A stretch of DNA of 64,000 bases from Sympetrum striolatum (GCA_947579665.1 OX388344.1:13262346-13326345), one strand, 5' to 3'. Shown: positions 28,701-42,930, numbered from the stretch's first letter. Translations and numbers: made by a program. Notes: generated by a model from the sequence alone, not told the origin.

Positions 28701-31160
28701 TAGGTATAATTATTGTTGATACTAAATAAGCATTCGTGTTGCGCTATCATTGCAAATAAGCGAGATATAAGCGATTGAAAATTTGAAAAATCGCAAATTT
28801 AAAATTGCTCAAAATCGATCCCCATTAATTCTGGTGGTAGGTATAATTATTGTTGATACTAAATAAGCATTCGTTTTGCGCTATCATTGAAAATAAGCGA
28901 GATATAAGCGTTTGAAAATTTGAAAAATCGCAAATTTAAAATGCTCAAAATCGATCCCCATTAATTCTGGTGGTAGGTATAATTATTGTTGATACTAAAT
29001 AAGCATTCGTTTTGCGCTATCATTGCAAATAAGCGAGATATAAGCGTTTGAAAATTTGAAAAATCGCAAATTTTAAATTGCTCAAAATCGATCCCTATTA
29101 ATTCTGGTGGTAGGTATAATTATTGTTGATACTAAATAAGCATTCGTTTTGCGCTATCATTGCAAATAAGCGAGATATAAGCGTTTGAAAATTTGAAAAA
29201 TCACAAATTTAAAATTGCTCAAAATCGATCCCCATTAATTCTGGTGGTAGGTATAATTATTGTTGATACTAAATAAGCATTCGCTTTGCGCTATCATTGC
29301 AAATAAGCGAGATATAAGCGTTTGAAAATTTGAAAAATCGCAAATTTAAAATTGCTCAAAATCGATCCTTATTAATTCTGGTGGTAGGTATAATTATTGT
29401 TGATACTAAATAAGCATTCGCTTTGCGCTATCATTGCAAATAAGCGAGATATAAGCGTTTGAAAATATGAAAAATCGTAAATTTAAAATTGCTCAAAATC
29501 GATCCCCATTAATTCTGGTGGTAGGTTTAATTATTGTTGATACTAAAAAAGCATTCGTTTTGCGCTATCATTGCAAATAAGCGAGATATAAGCGTTTGAA
29601 AATTTGAAAAATCGCAAATTTTAAATTGCTCAAAATCGATCCATATTAATTCTGGTGGTAGGTATAATTATTGTTGATACTAAATAGGCATTCGTTTTGC
29701 GCTATCATTGCAAATAAGCGAGATATAAGCGATTGAAAATTTGAAAAATCGCAAATTAAAAATTGCTCAAAATCGATCCCCATTAATTCTGGTGGTAGGT
29801 ATAATTATTGTTGATACTAAACAAGCATTCGTTTTGCGCTATCATTGCAAATAAGCGAGATATAAGCGTTTGAAAATTTGAAAAATCGCAAATTTAAAAT
29901 TGCTGAAAATCGATCCATATTAATTCTGGTGGTAGGTATAATTATTGTTGATACTAAATAGGCATTCGTATTGCGCTATCATTGCAAATAAGCGAGATAT
30001 AAGCGTTTGAAAATTTGAAAAATCGCAAATTTAAAATTGCTCAAAATCGATCCTTATTAATTCTGGTGGTAGGTATAATTATTGTTGATACTAAATAAGC
30101 ATTCGTTTTGCGCTATCATTGCAAATAAGCGAGATATAAGCGTTTGAAAATTTGAAAAATCGCAAATTTAAAATTGCTCAAAATCGATCCCCATTAATTC
30201 TGGAGGTAGGTATAATTATTGTTGATACTAAATAAGCATTCATTTTGCGCTATCATTGCAAATAAGCGAGATATAAGCGTTTGAATATTTGAAAAATCGC
30301 AAATTTGAAATTGCTCAAAATCGATCCCCATTAATTCTGGTGGTAGGTATAATTATTGTTGATACTAAATAAGCATTCGTATTGCGCTATCATTGCAAAT
30401 AAGCGAGATATAAGCGTTTGAAAATTTGAAAAATCGCAAATTTAAAAATGCTCAAAATCGATCCCCATTAATTCTGGTGGTAGGTATAATTATTGTTGAT
30501 ACTAAATAAGCATTCGTTTTGCGCTATCATTTCAAATAAGCGAGATATAAGCGTTTGAAAATTTGAAAAATCGCAAATTTTAAATTGCTCAAAATCGATC
30601 CATATTAATTCTGGTGGTAGGTATAATTATTGTTGATACTAAATAGGCATTCGTTTTGCGCTATTATTGCAAATAAGCGAGATATAAGCGTTTGAAAATT
30701 TGAAAAATCGCAAATTAAAAATTGCTCAAAATCGATCCCCATTAATTCTGGTGGTAGGTATAATTATTGTTGATACTAAATAAGCATTCGTTTTGCGCTA
30801 TCATTGCAAATAAGCGAGATATAAGCGTTTGAAAATTTGAAAAATCGCAAATTTAAAATTGTTGAAAATCGATCCATATTAATTCTGGTGGTAGGTATAA
30901 TTATTGTTGATACTAAATAGGCATTCGTATTGCGCTATCATTGCAAATAAGCGAGATATAAGCGTTTGAAAATTTGAAAAATCGCAAATTTAAAATTGCT
31001 CAAAATCGATCCCCATTAATTCTGGTGGTAGGTATAATTATTGTTGATACTAAATAAGCATTCGTTTTGCGCTATCATTGCAAATAAGCGAGATATAAGC
31101 GTTTGAAAATTTGAAAAATCGCAAATTTAAAATTGCTCAAAATCGATCCCCATTAATTGT
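25701..31160 (+). repeat. Satellite 1, overlapping 16- and 22-monomer copies
   Basis: Two sets of copies overlap. CCTTCATTGC at 25731 recurs at 27923 and the following GGTACAATT at 25964 recurs at 28156, both 2,192 bp apart (exactly 16 monomers). AAAATATGAAAAATCGTAAA near 26450 recurs near 29462, and CTGGAGGTAGG near 27190 recurs at 30202, both 3,012 bp apart (22 monomers less 2 bp). Within these copies the four bases after CGATC often differ while the rest agrees. A TTCGTTTTTCGC monomer followed by GGTGGCAGGTATAACTATTG first appears near 27506-27620 and recurs downstream. Confidence 0.85.
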
Positions 31161-34100
31161 GGAGGTAGGTATAATTATTGTTGATACTAAATAAGCATTC
31201 ATTTTGCGCTATCATTGCAAATAAGCGAGATATAAGCGTTTGCATATTTGAAAAATCGCAAATTTGAAATTGCTCAAAATCGATCCCTATTAATTCTGGT
31301 GGTAGGTATAATTATTGTTGATACTAAATAAGCATTCGTATTGCGCTATCATTGCAAATAAGCGAGATATAAGCGTTTGAAAATTTGAAAAATCGCAAAT
31401 TTAAAAATGCTCAAAATCGATCCCCATTAATTCTGGTGGTAGGTATAATTATTGTTGATACTAAATAAGCATTCGTTTTGCGCTATCATTTCAAATAAGC
31501 GAGATATAAGCGTTTGAAAATTTGAAAAATCGCAAATTAAAAATTGCTCAAAATCGATCCTTCTTAATTCTGGTGGTAGGTATAATTATTGTTGATACTA
31601 AATAAGCATTCGTTTTTCGCTATCATTGCAAATAAGCGAGATATAAGCGTTTGAAAATTTGAAAAATCGTAAATTTAAAATTGCTCAAAATCGATCCCTA
31701 TTAATTCTGGTGGCAGGTATAACTATTGTTGATACTAAATAAGCATTCGTTTTGCGCTATCATTGCAAATAAGCGAGATATAAGCGTTTGAAAATTTGAA
31801 AAATCGCAAATTTAAAATTGCTCAAAATCGATCCCCATTAATTCTGGTGGTAGGTATAATTATTGTTGATACTAAATAGGCATTCGTTTTGCGCTATCAT
31901 TGCAAATAAGCGAGATATAAGCGTTTGAAAATTTGAAAAATCGCAAATTTAAAATTGCTCAAAATCGATCCCCATTAATTCTGGTGGTAGGTATAATTAT
32001 TGTTGATACTAAATAAGCATTCTTATTGCGCTATCATTGCAAATAAGCGAGATATAAGCGTTTGAAAATTTGAAAAATCGCAAATTTAAAATTGCTCAAA
32101 ATCGATCCCCATTAATTCTGGTGGTAGGTATAATTATTGTTGATACTAAATAGGCATTCGTTTTGCGCTATCATTGCAAATAAGCGAGATATAAGCGTTT
32201 GAAAATTTGAAAAATCGCAAATTTAAAATTGCTCAAAATCGATCCCCATTAATTCTGGTGGTAGGTATAATTATTGTTGATACTAAACAAGCATTCGTTT
32301 TGCGCTATCATTGCAAATAAGCGAGATATAAGCGTTTGAAAATTTGAAAAATCGCAAATTTAAAATTGCTGAAAATCGATCCATATTAATTCTGGTGGTA
32401 GGTATAATTATTGTTGATACTAAATAGGCATTCGTATTGCGCTATCATTGCAAATAAGCGAGATATAAGCGTTTGAAAATTTGAAAAATCGCAAATTTAA
32501 AATTGCTGAAAATCGATCCATATTAATTCTGGTGGTAGGTATAATTATTGTTGATACTAAATAGGCATTCGTATTGCGCTATCATTGCAAATAAGCGAGA
32601 TATAAGCGTTTGAAAATTTGAAAAAACGCAAATTTAAAATTGCTCAAAATCGATCCTTATTAATTCTGGTGGTAGGTATAATTATTGTTGATACTAAATA
32701 AGCATTCGTTTTGCGTTATCATTGCAAATAAGCGAGATATAAGCGTTTGAAAATTTGAAAAATCGCAAATTTAAAATTGCTCAAAATCGATCCCCATTAA
32801 TTCTGGAGGTAGGTATAATTATTGTTGATACTAAATAAGCATTCATTTTGCGCTATCATTGCAAATAAGCGAGATATAAGCGTTTGAATATTTGAAAAAT
32901 CGCAAATTTGAAATTGCTCAAAATCCATCCCCATTAATTCTGGTGGTAGGTATAATTATTGTTGATACTAAATAAGCATTCGTATTGCGCTATCATTGCA
33001 AATAAGCGAGATATAAGCGTTTGAAAATTTGAAAAATCGCAAATTTAAAAATGCTCAAAATCGATCCCCATTAATTCTGGTGGTAGGTATAATTATTGTT
33101 GATACTAAATAAGCATTCGTTTTGCGTTATCATTTCAAATAAGCGAGATATAAGCGTTTGAAAATTTGAAAAATCGCAAATTTTAAATTGCTCAAAATCG
33201 ATCCCCATTAATTCTGGTGGTAGGTATAATTATTGTTGATACTAAATAGGCATTCGTTTTGCGCTATCATTGCAAATAAGCGAGATATAAGCGTTTGAAA
33301 ATTTGAAAAATCGCAAATTTAAAATTGCTCAAAATCGATCCCCATTAATTCTGGTGGTAGGTATAATTATTGTTGATACTAAATAAGCATTCGTATTGCG
33401 CTATCATTGCAAATAAGCGAGATATAAGCGTTTGAAAATTTGAAAAATCGCAAATTTAAAAATGCTCAAAATCGATCCTTATTAATTCTGGTGGTAGGTA
33501 TAATTATTGTTGATACTAAATAAGCATTCGTTTTGCGCTATCATTTCAAATAAGCGAGATATAAGCGTTTGAAAATTTGAAAAATCGCAAATTTTAAATT
33601 GCTCAAAATCGATCCATATTAATTCTGGTGGTAGGTATAATTATTGTTGATACTAAATAGGCATTCGTTTTGCGCTATTATTGCAAATAAGCGAGATATA
33701 AGCGTTTGAAAATTTGAAAAATCGCAAATTAAAAATTGCTCAAAATCGATCCCCATTAATTCTGGTGGTAGGTATAATTATTGTTGATACTAAATAAGCA
33801 TTCGTTTTGCGCTATCATTGCAAATAAGCGAGATATAAGCGTTTGAAAATTTGAAAAATCGCAAATTTAAAATTGCTGAAAATCGATCCATATTAATTCT
33901 GGTGGTAGGTATAATTATTGTTGATACTAAATAGGCATTCGTATTGCGCTATCATTGCAAATAAGCGAGATATAAGCGTTTGAAAATTTGAAAAATCGCA
34001 AATTTAAAATTGCTCAAAATCGATCCCCATTAATTCTGGTGGTAGGTATAATTATTGTTGATACTAAATAAGCATTCGTTTTGCGCTATCATTGCAAATA

Positions 34101-37100
34101 AGCGAGATATAAGCGTTTGAAAATTTGAAAAATCGCAAATTTAAAATTGCTCAAAATCGATCCCCATTAATTCTGGAGGTAGGTATAATTATTGTTGATA
34201 CTAAATAAGCATTCATTTTGCGCTATCATTGCAAATAAGCGAGATATAAGCGTTTGAATATTTGAAAAATCGCAAATTTGAAATTGCTCAAAATCGATCC
34301 CTATTAATTCTGGTGGTAGGTATAATTATTGTTGATACTAAATAAGCATTCGTATTGCGCTATCATTGCAAATAAGCGAGATATAAGCGTTCGAAAATTT
34401 GAAAAATCGCAAATTTAAAAATGCTCAAAATCGATCCCCATTAATTCTGGTGGTAGGTATAATTATTGTTGATACTAAATAAGCATTCGTTTTGCGCTAT
34501 CATTTCAAATAAGCGAGATATAAGCGTTTGAAAATTTGAAAAATCGCAAATTAAAAATTGCTCAAAATCGATCCTTCTTAATTCTGGTGGTAGGTATAAT
34601 TATTGTTGATACTAAATAAGCATTCGTTTTTCGCTATCATTGCAAATAAGCGAGATATAAGCGTTTGAAAATTTGAAAAATCGTAAATTTAAAATTGCTC
34701 AAAATCGATCTTTATTAATTCTGGTGGCAGGTATAACTATTGTTGATACTAAATAAGCATTCGTTTTGCGCTATCATTGCAAATAAGCGAGATATAAGCG
34801 TTTGAAAATTTGAAAAATCGCAAATTTAAAATTGCTCAAAATCGATCCCCATTAATTCTGGTGGTAGGTATAATTATTGTTGATACTAAATAGGCATTCG
34901 TTTTGCGCTATCATTGCAAATAAGCGAGATATAAGCGTTTGAAAATTTGAAAAATCGCAAATTTAAAATTGCTCAAAATCGATCCCCATTAATTCTGGTG
35001 GTAGGTATAATTATTGTTGATACTAAATAAGCATTCTTATTGCGCTATCATTGCAAATAAGCGAGATATAAGCGTTTGAAAATTTGAAAAATCGCAAATT
35101 TAAAATTGCTCAAAATCGATCCCCATTAATTCTGGTGGTAGGTATAATTATTGTTGATACTAAATAGGCATTCGTTTTGCGCTATCATTGCAAATAAGCG
35201 AGATATAAGCGTTTGAAAATTTGAAAAATCGCAAATTTAAAATTGCTCAAAATCGATCCCCATTAATTCTGGTGGTAGGTATAATTATTGTTGATACTAA
35301 ATAAGCATTCGTTTTGCGCTATCATTGCAAATAAGCGAGATATAAGCGTTTGAAAATTTGAAAAATCGCAAATTTAAAATTACTAAAAATCGATCCCCAT
35401 TAATTCTGGTGGTAGGTATAATTATTGTTGATACTAAATAGGCATTCGTTTTGCGCTATCATTGCAAATAAGCGAGATATAAGCGTTTGAAAATTTGAAA
35501 AATCGCAAATTTTAAATTGCTCAAAATCGATCCCTATTAATTGTGGTGGTAGGTATAATTATTGTTGATACTAAATAAGCATTCGTTTTGCGCTATCATT
35601 GCAAATAAGCGAGATATAAGCGTTTGAAAATTTGAAAAATCACAAATTTTAAATTGCTCAAAATCGATCCCCATTAATTCTGGTGGTAGGTATAATTATT
35701 GTTGATACTAAACAAGCATTCGTTTTGCGCTATCATTGCAAATAAGCGAGATATAAGCGTTTGAAAATTTGAAAAATCGCAAATTTAAAATTGCTGAAAA
35801 TCGATCCATATTAATTCTGGTGGTAGGTATAATTATTGTTGATACTAAATAGGCATTCGTATTGCGCTATCATTGCAAATAAGCGAGATATAAGCGTTTG
35901 AAAATTTGAAAAATCGCAAATTTAAAATTGCTCAAAATCGATCCTTATTAATTCTGGTGGTAGGTATAATTATTGTTGATACTAAATAAGCATTCGTTTT
36001 GCGCTATCATTGCAAATAAGCGAGATATAAGCGTTTGAAAATTTGAAAAATCGCAAATTTAAAATTGCTCAAAATCGATCCCCATTAATTCTGGAGGTAG
36101 GTATAATTATTGTTGATACTAAATAAGCATTCATTTTGCGCTATCATTGCAAATAAGCGAGATATAAGCGTTTGAATATTTGAAAAATCGCAAATTTGAA
36201 ATTGCTCAAAATCCATCCCCATTAATTCTGGTGGTAGGTATAATTATTGTTGATACTAAATAAGCATTCGTATTGCGCTATCATTGCAAATAAGCGAGAT
36301 ATAAGCGTTTGAAAATTTGAAAAATCGCAAATTTAAAAATGCTCAAAATCGATCCCCATTAATTCTGGTGGTAGGTATAATTATTGTTGATACTAAATAA
36401 GCATTCGTTTTGCGTTATCATTTCAAATAAGCGAGATATAAGCGTTTGAAAATTTGAAAAATCGCAAATTTTAAATTGCTCAAAATCGATCCATATTAAT
36501 TCTGGTGGTAGGTATAATTATTGTTGATACTAAATAGGCATTCGTTTTGCGCTATTATTGCAAATAAGCGAGATATAAGCGTTTGAAAATTTGAAAAATC
36601 GCAAATTAAAAATTGCTCAAAATCGATCCCCATTAATTCTGGTGGTAGGTATAATTATTGTTGATACTAAATAAGCATTCGTTTTGCGCTATCATTGCAA
36701 ATAAGCGAGATATAAGCGTTTGAAAATTTGAAAAATCGCAAATTTAAAATTGCTGAAAATCGATCCATATTAATTCTGGTGGTAGGTATAATTATTGTTG
36801 ATACTAAATAGGCATTCGTATTGCGCTATCATTGCAAATAAGCGAGATATAAGCGTTTGAAAATTTGAAAAATCGCAAATTTAAAATTGCTCAAAATCGA
36901 TCCTTATTAATTCTGGTGGTAGGTATAATTATTGTTGATACTAAATAAGCATTCGTTTTGCGCTATCATTGCAAATAAGCGAGATATAAGCGTTTGAAAA
37001 TTTGAAAAATCGCAAATTTAAAATTGCTCAAAATCGATCCCCATTAATTCTGGAGGTAGGTATAATTATTGTTGATACTAAATAAGCATTCATTTTGCGC

Positions 37101-38640
37101 TATCATTGCAAATAAGCGAGATATAAGCGTTTGAATATTTGAAAAATCGCAAATTTGAAATTGCTCAAAATCGATCCCTATTAATTCTGGTGGTAGGTAT
37201 AATTATTGTTGATACTAAATAAGCATTCGTATTGCGCTATCATTGCAAATAAGCGAGATATAAGCGTTTGAAAATTTGAAAAATCGCAAATTTAAAAATG
37301 CTCAAAATCGATCCCCATTAATTCTGGTGGTAGGTATAATTATTGTTGATACTAAATAAGCATTCGTTTTGCGCTATCATTTCAAATAAGCGAGATATAA
37401 GCGTTTGAAAATTTGAAAAATCGCAAATTAAAAATTGCTCAAAATCGATCCTTCTTAATTCTGGTGGTAGGTATAATTATTGTTGATACTAAATAAGCAT
37501 TCGTTTTTCGCTATCATTGCAAATAAGCGAGATATAAGCGTTTGAAAATTTGAAAAATCGTAAATTTAAAATTGCTCAAAATCGATCCCTATTAATTCTG
37601 GTGGCAGGTATAACTATTGTTGATACTAAATAAGCATTCGTTTTGCGCTATCATTGCAAATAAGCGAGATATAAGCGTTTGAAAATTTGAAAAATCGCAA
37701 ATTTAAAATTGCTCAAAATCGATCCCCATTAATTCTGGTGGTAGGTATAATTATTGTTGATACTAAATAGGCATTCGTTTTGCGCTATCATTGCAAATAA
37801 GCGAGATATAAGCGTTTGAAAATTTGAAAAATCGCAAATTTAAAATTGCTCAAAATCGATCCCCATTAATTCTGGTGGTAGGTATAATTATTGTTGATAC
37901 TAAATAAGCATTCTTATTGCGCTATCATTGCAAATAAGCGAGATATAAGCGTTTGAAAATTTGAAAAATCGCAAATTTAAAATTGCTCAAAATCGATCCC
38001 CATTAATTCTGGTGGTAGGTATAATTATTGTTGATACTAAATAGGCATTCGTTTTGCGCTATCATTGCAAATAAGCGAGATATAAGCGTTTGAAAATTTG
38101 AAAAATCGCAAATTTAAAATTGCTCAAAATCGATCCCCATTAATTCTGGTGGTAGGTATAATTATTGTTGATACTAAATAGGCATTCGTTTTGCGCTATC
38201 ATTGCAAATAAGCGAGATATAAGCGTTTGAAAATTTGAAAAATCGCAAATTTAAAATTGCTCAAAATCGATCCCCATTAATTCTGGTGGTAGGTATAATT
38301 ATTGTTGATACTAAATAAGCATTCGTTTTGCGCTATCATTGCAAATAAGCGAGATATAAGCGTTTGAAAATTTGAAAAATCGCAAATTTAAAATTACTAA
38401 AAATCGATCCCCATTAATTCTGGTGGTAGGTATAATTATTGTTGATACTAAATAGGCATTCGTTTTGCGCTATCATTGCAAATAAGCGAGATATAAGCGT
38501 TTGAAAATTTGAAAAATCGCAAATTTTAAATTGCTCAAAATCGATCCCTATTAATTGTGGTGGTAGGTATAATTATTGTTGATACTAAATAAGCATTCGT
38601 TTTGCGCTATCATTGCAAATAAGCGAGATATAAGCGTTTG
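31161..38640 (+). repeat. Higher-order block C, three copies of 21-22 monomers
   Basis: The rare GGAGGTAGG variant lies at 31161, 32805, 34175, 36093 and 37052, spacings of 1,644, 1,370, 1,918 and 959 bp, i.e. exactly 12, 10, 14 and 7 monomers. TGGCAGGTATAACTATTG begins at 31711, 34725 and 37602 (3,014 and 2,877 bp, exactly 22 and 21 monomers). Copies are therefore about 31161-34174, 34175-37051 and 37052 to about 38640. The third carries one extra TAGGC monomer near 38,120-38,256, so TTGTGGTGG at 35541 and 38555 is again 3,014 bp apart. Within each copy a seven-monomer sub-module repeats. Confidence 0.9.
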
Positions 38641-40180
38641 AAAATTTGAAAAATCGCAAATTTAAAATTGCTCAAAATCGATCCCTATTAATTCTGGTGG
38701 TAGGTACAATTATTGTTGATACTAAATAAGCATTCGTTTTGCGCTATCATTGCAAATAAGTGAGATATAAGCGTTTGAAAATTTGAAAAATCGCAAATTT
38801 GAAATTGCTCAAAATCGATCCCCATTAATTCTGGTGGTAGGTATAATTATTGTTGATACTAAATAAGCATTCGTTTTGCGCTATCATTGCAAATAAGCGA
38901 GATATAAGCGTTTGAAAATTTGAAAAATCGCAAATTTAAAATTGCTCAAAATCGATCCCCATTAATTCTGGTGGTAGGTATAATTATTGTTGATACTAAA
39001 TAAGCATTCGTTTTGCGCTATCAATGCAAATAAGCGAGATATAAGCGTTTGAAAATTTGAAAAATCGCAAATTTAAAATTGCTCAAAATCGATCCCCATT
39101 ATTCCGGTGGTAGGTATAATTATTGTTGATACTATATAAGCATTCGTTTTGCGCTATCATTGCAAATAAGCGAGATATAAGCGTTTGAAAATTTGAAAAA
39201 TTGCAAATTTAAAATTGCTCAAAATCGATCCTTATTAATTCTGGTGGTAGGTATAATTATTGTTGATACTAAATAAGCATTCGTTTTGCGCTATCATTGC
39301 AAATAAGCGAGATATAAGCGATTGAAAATTTGAAAAATCGCAAATTTAAAATTGCTCAAAATCGATCCCCATTAATTCTGGTGGTAGGTATAATTATTGT
39401 TGATACTAAATAAGCATTCGTTTTGCGCTATCATTGAAAATAAGCGAGATATAAGCGTTTGAAAATTTGAAAAATCGCAAATTTACAATGCTCAAAATCG
39501 ATCCCCATTAATTCTGGTGGTAGGTATAATTATTGTTGATACTAAATAAGCATTCGTATTGCGCTATCATTGCAAATAAGCGAGATATAAACGTTTAAAA
39601 ATTTGAAAAATCGCAAATTTAAAATTGCTCAAAATCGATCCCTATTAATTCTGGTGGTAGGTATAATTATTGTTGATACTAAATAGGCATTCGTTTTGCG
39701 CTATCATTGCAAATAAGCGAGATATAAGCGTTTGAAAATTTGAAAAATCGCAAATTTAAAATTGCTCAAAATGGATCCCCATTAATTCTGGTGGTAGGTA
39801 TAATTATTGTTGATACTAAATAAGCATTCATTTTGCGCTATCATTGCAAATAAGCGAGATATAAGCGTTTGAAAATTTGAAAAATCGCAAATTTAAAATT
39901 GCTCAAAATCGATCCCCATTAATTCTGGTGGTAGGTATAATTATTGTTGATACTAAATAGGCATTCGTTTTGCGCTATCATTGCAAATAAGCGAGATATA
40001 AGCGTTTGAAAATTTGAAAAATCGCAAATTTAAAATTGCTAAAAATCGATCCCCATTAATTCTGGTGGTAGGTATAATTATTGTTGATACTAAATAAGCA
40101 TTCGTTTTGCGCTATCATTGCAAATAAGCGAGATATAAGCGTTTGAAAATTTGAAAAATCGCAAATTTAAAATTGCTCAA
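38641..40180 (+). repeat. Satellite 1, distant copy of the 7.06-8.6 kb section
   Basis: Markers occur in the same order as at 7.06-8.6 kb: GGTACAATT then AAGTGAG, ATTATTCC, CCTTATT, GCGATTG (39318), ATTGAAAAT, a one-base shortened TGCTC, AAACGTTTAAAAATTT, ATGGATCC, CATTCATTTT, GCTAAAAATCG. The two sections are about 31 kb apart, so a block was copied over a long distance or an old arrangement has survived. Local differences include TTACAATGCTC near 39485 and ACTATATAAGC near 39133. Confidence 0.82.
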
Positions 40181-40189
40181 AATCGATCC

Positions 40190-41735
40190 CCATTATTTCT
40201 GGTGGTAGGTATAATTATTGTTGATACTAAATAGGCATTCGTTTTGCGCTATCATTGCAAATAAGCGAGATATAAGCGTTTGAAAATTTGAAAAATCGCA
40301 AATTAAAAATTGCTCAAAATCGATCCCCACTAATTCTGGTGGTAGGTTTAATTATTGTTGATACTAAATAGGCATTCGTTTTGCGCTATCATTGCAAATA
40401 AGCGAGATATAAGCGTTTGAAAATTTGAAAAATCGCAAATTTAAAATTGCTCAAAATGGATCCCTATTAATTCTGGTGGTAGGTATAATTATTGTTGATA
40501 CTAAATAAGCATTCGTTTTGCGCTATCATTGCAAATAAGCGAGATATAAGCGTTTGAAAATTTGAAAAATCGCAAATTTAAAATTGCTCAAAATCGATCC
40601 CCATTAATTCTGGTGGTAGGTATAATTATTGTTGATACTAAATAGGTATTCGTTTTGCGCTATCATTGCAAATAAGCGAGATATAATCGTTTGAAAATTT
40701 GAAAAATCGCAAATTTAAAATTGCTCAAAATCGATCCCCATTAATTCTGGTTGTAGGTATAATTATTGTTGATACTAAATAAGCATTCGTATTGCGCTAT
40801 CATTGCAAATAAGCGAGATATAAGCGTTTGAAAATTTGAAAAATCGCAAATTAAAAATTGCTCAAAATCGATCCCCATTAATTCTGGTGGTAGGTATAAT
40901 TATTGTTGATACTAAATAAGCATTCGTTTTGCGCTATCATTGCAAATAAGCGAGATATAAGCGTTTGAAAATTTGAAAAATCGCAAATTTAAAATTGCTC
41001 AAAATCGATCCACATTATTTCTGGTGGTAGGTATAATTATTGTTTATACTAAATAGGCATTCGTTTTGCGCTATCATTGCAAATAAGCGAGATATAAGCG
41101 TTTGAAAATTTGAAAAATCGCAAATTAAAAATTGCTCAAAATCGATCCCCACTAATTCTGGTGGTAGGTTTAATTATTGTTGATACTAAATAGGCATTCG
41201 TTTTGCGCTATCATTGCAAATAAGCGAGATATAAGCGTTTGAAAATTTGAAAAATCGCAAATTTAAAATTGCTCAAAATGGATCCCTATTAATTCTGGTG
41301 GTAGGTATAATTATTGTTGATACTAAATAAGCATTCGTTTTGCGCTATCATTGCAAATAAGCGAGATATAAGCGTTTGAAAATTTGAAAAATCGCAAATT
41401 TAAAATTGCTCAAAATCGATCCCCATTAATTCTGGTGGTAGGTATAATTATTGTTGATACTAAATAGGTATTCGTTTTGCGCTATCATTGCAAATAAGCG
41501 AGATATAATCGTTTGAAAATTTGAAAAATCGCAAATTTAAAATTGCTCAAAATCGATCCCCATTAATTCTGGTTGTAGGTATAATTATTGTTGATACTAA
41601 ATAAGCATTCGTATTGCGCTATCATTGCAAATAAGCGAGATATAAGCGTTTGAAAATTTGAAAAATCGCAAATTAAAAATTGCTCAAAATCGATCCCCAT
41701 TAATTCTGGTGGTAGGTATAATTATTGTTGATACT
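40190..41735 (+). repeat. Higher-order block D, six-monomer (822 bp) tandem duplication
   Basis: Two adjacent copies, about 40190-41011 and 41012-41735. ACTAATTCTGGTGG with GGTAGGTTTAATT lies at 40330 and 41152, 822 bp apart (exactly 6 x 137). TAGGTATTC with GATATAATCG and GGTTGTAGG follow in both. Differences are few: CCCCATTATTTC versus CCACATTATTTC, TTGATAC versus TTTATAC near 41043. Downstream of 41735 the second copy continues with a TAGGC monomer where the first has TAAGC, which marks the end. Confidence 0.88.
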
Positions 41736-42930
41736 AAATAGGCATTCGTTTTGCGCTATCATTGCAAATAAGCGAGATATAAGCGTTTGAAAATTTGAAA
41801 AATCGCAAATTTAAAATTGCTCAAAATCGATCCTTATTAATTCTGGTGGTGGGTATAATTATTGTTGATACTAAATAAGCATTCGTTTTGCGCTATCATT
41901 GCAAATAAGCGAGATATAAGCGTTTGAAAATTTGAAAAATCGCAAATTTAAAATTGCTCAAAATCGATCCATATTAATTCTGGTGGTAGGTATAATTATT
42001 GTTGATACTAAATAAGCATTCGTATTGCGCTATCATTGCAAATAAGCGAGATATAAGCGTTTAAAAATTTGAAAAATCGCCAATTTAAAATTTCTCAAAA
42101 TCGATCCCCATTAATTCTGGTGGTAGGTATAATTATTGTTGATACTAAATAGGCATTCGTTTTGCGCTATCATTGCAAATAAGCGAGATATAAGCGTTTG
42201 AAAATTTGAAAAATCGCAAATTTAAAATTGCTCAAAATCGATCCCCATTAATTCTGGTGGTAGGTATAATTATTGTTGATACTAAATAAGCTTTCGTTTT
42301 GCGCTATCATTGCAAATAAGCGAGATATAAGCGTTTGAAAATTTGAAAAATCGCAAATTAAAAATTGCTCAAAATCGATCCTTATTAATTCTGGTGGTAG
42401 GTATAATTATTGTTGATACTAAATAGGCATTCGTTTTGCGCTATCATTGCAAATAAGCGAGATATAAGCGTTTGAAAATTAGAAAAATCGCAAATTTAAA
42501 ATTGCTCAAAATCGATCCCCATTAATTCTGGTGGTAGGTATAATTATTGTTGATACTAAATAAGCATTCGTTTTGCGCTATCATTGCAAATAAGCGAGAT
42601 ATAAGCGTTTGAAAATTTGAAAAATCGCAAATTTAAAATTGCTCAAAATCGATCCCCATTAATTCTGGTGGTAGGTATAATTATTGTTGATACTAAATAA
42701 GCATTCGTTTTGCGCTATCATTGCAAATAAGCGAGATATAAGCGTTTGAAAATTTGAAAAATCGCAAATTTAAAATTGCTCAAAATCGATCCCCATTAAT
42801 TCTGGTGGTAGGTATAATTATTGTTGATACTAAATAAGCATTCGTTTTGCGCTATCATTGAAAATAAGCGAGATATAAGCGTTTGAAAATTTGAAAAATC
42901 GCAAATTTAAAATTGCTCAAAATCGATCCC
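41736..42930 (+). repeat. Satellite 1, section of ordinary monomers
   Basis: About nine monomers without a clear block copy. Single variants include GGTGGTGGGTATAATT near 41848, TTTCTCAAAATCG near 42090, AAGCTTTCG near 42291 and TTAGAAAAATC near 42481. No gene or foreign DNA. Confidence 0.8.
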
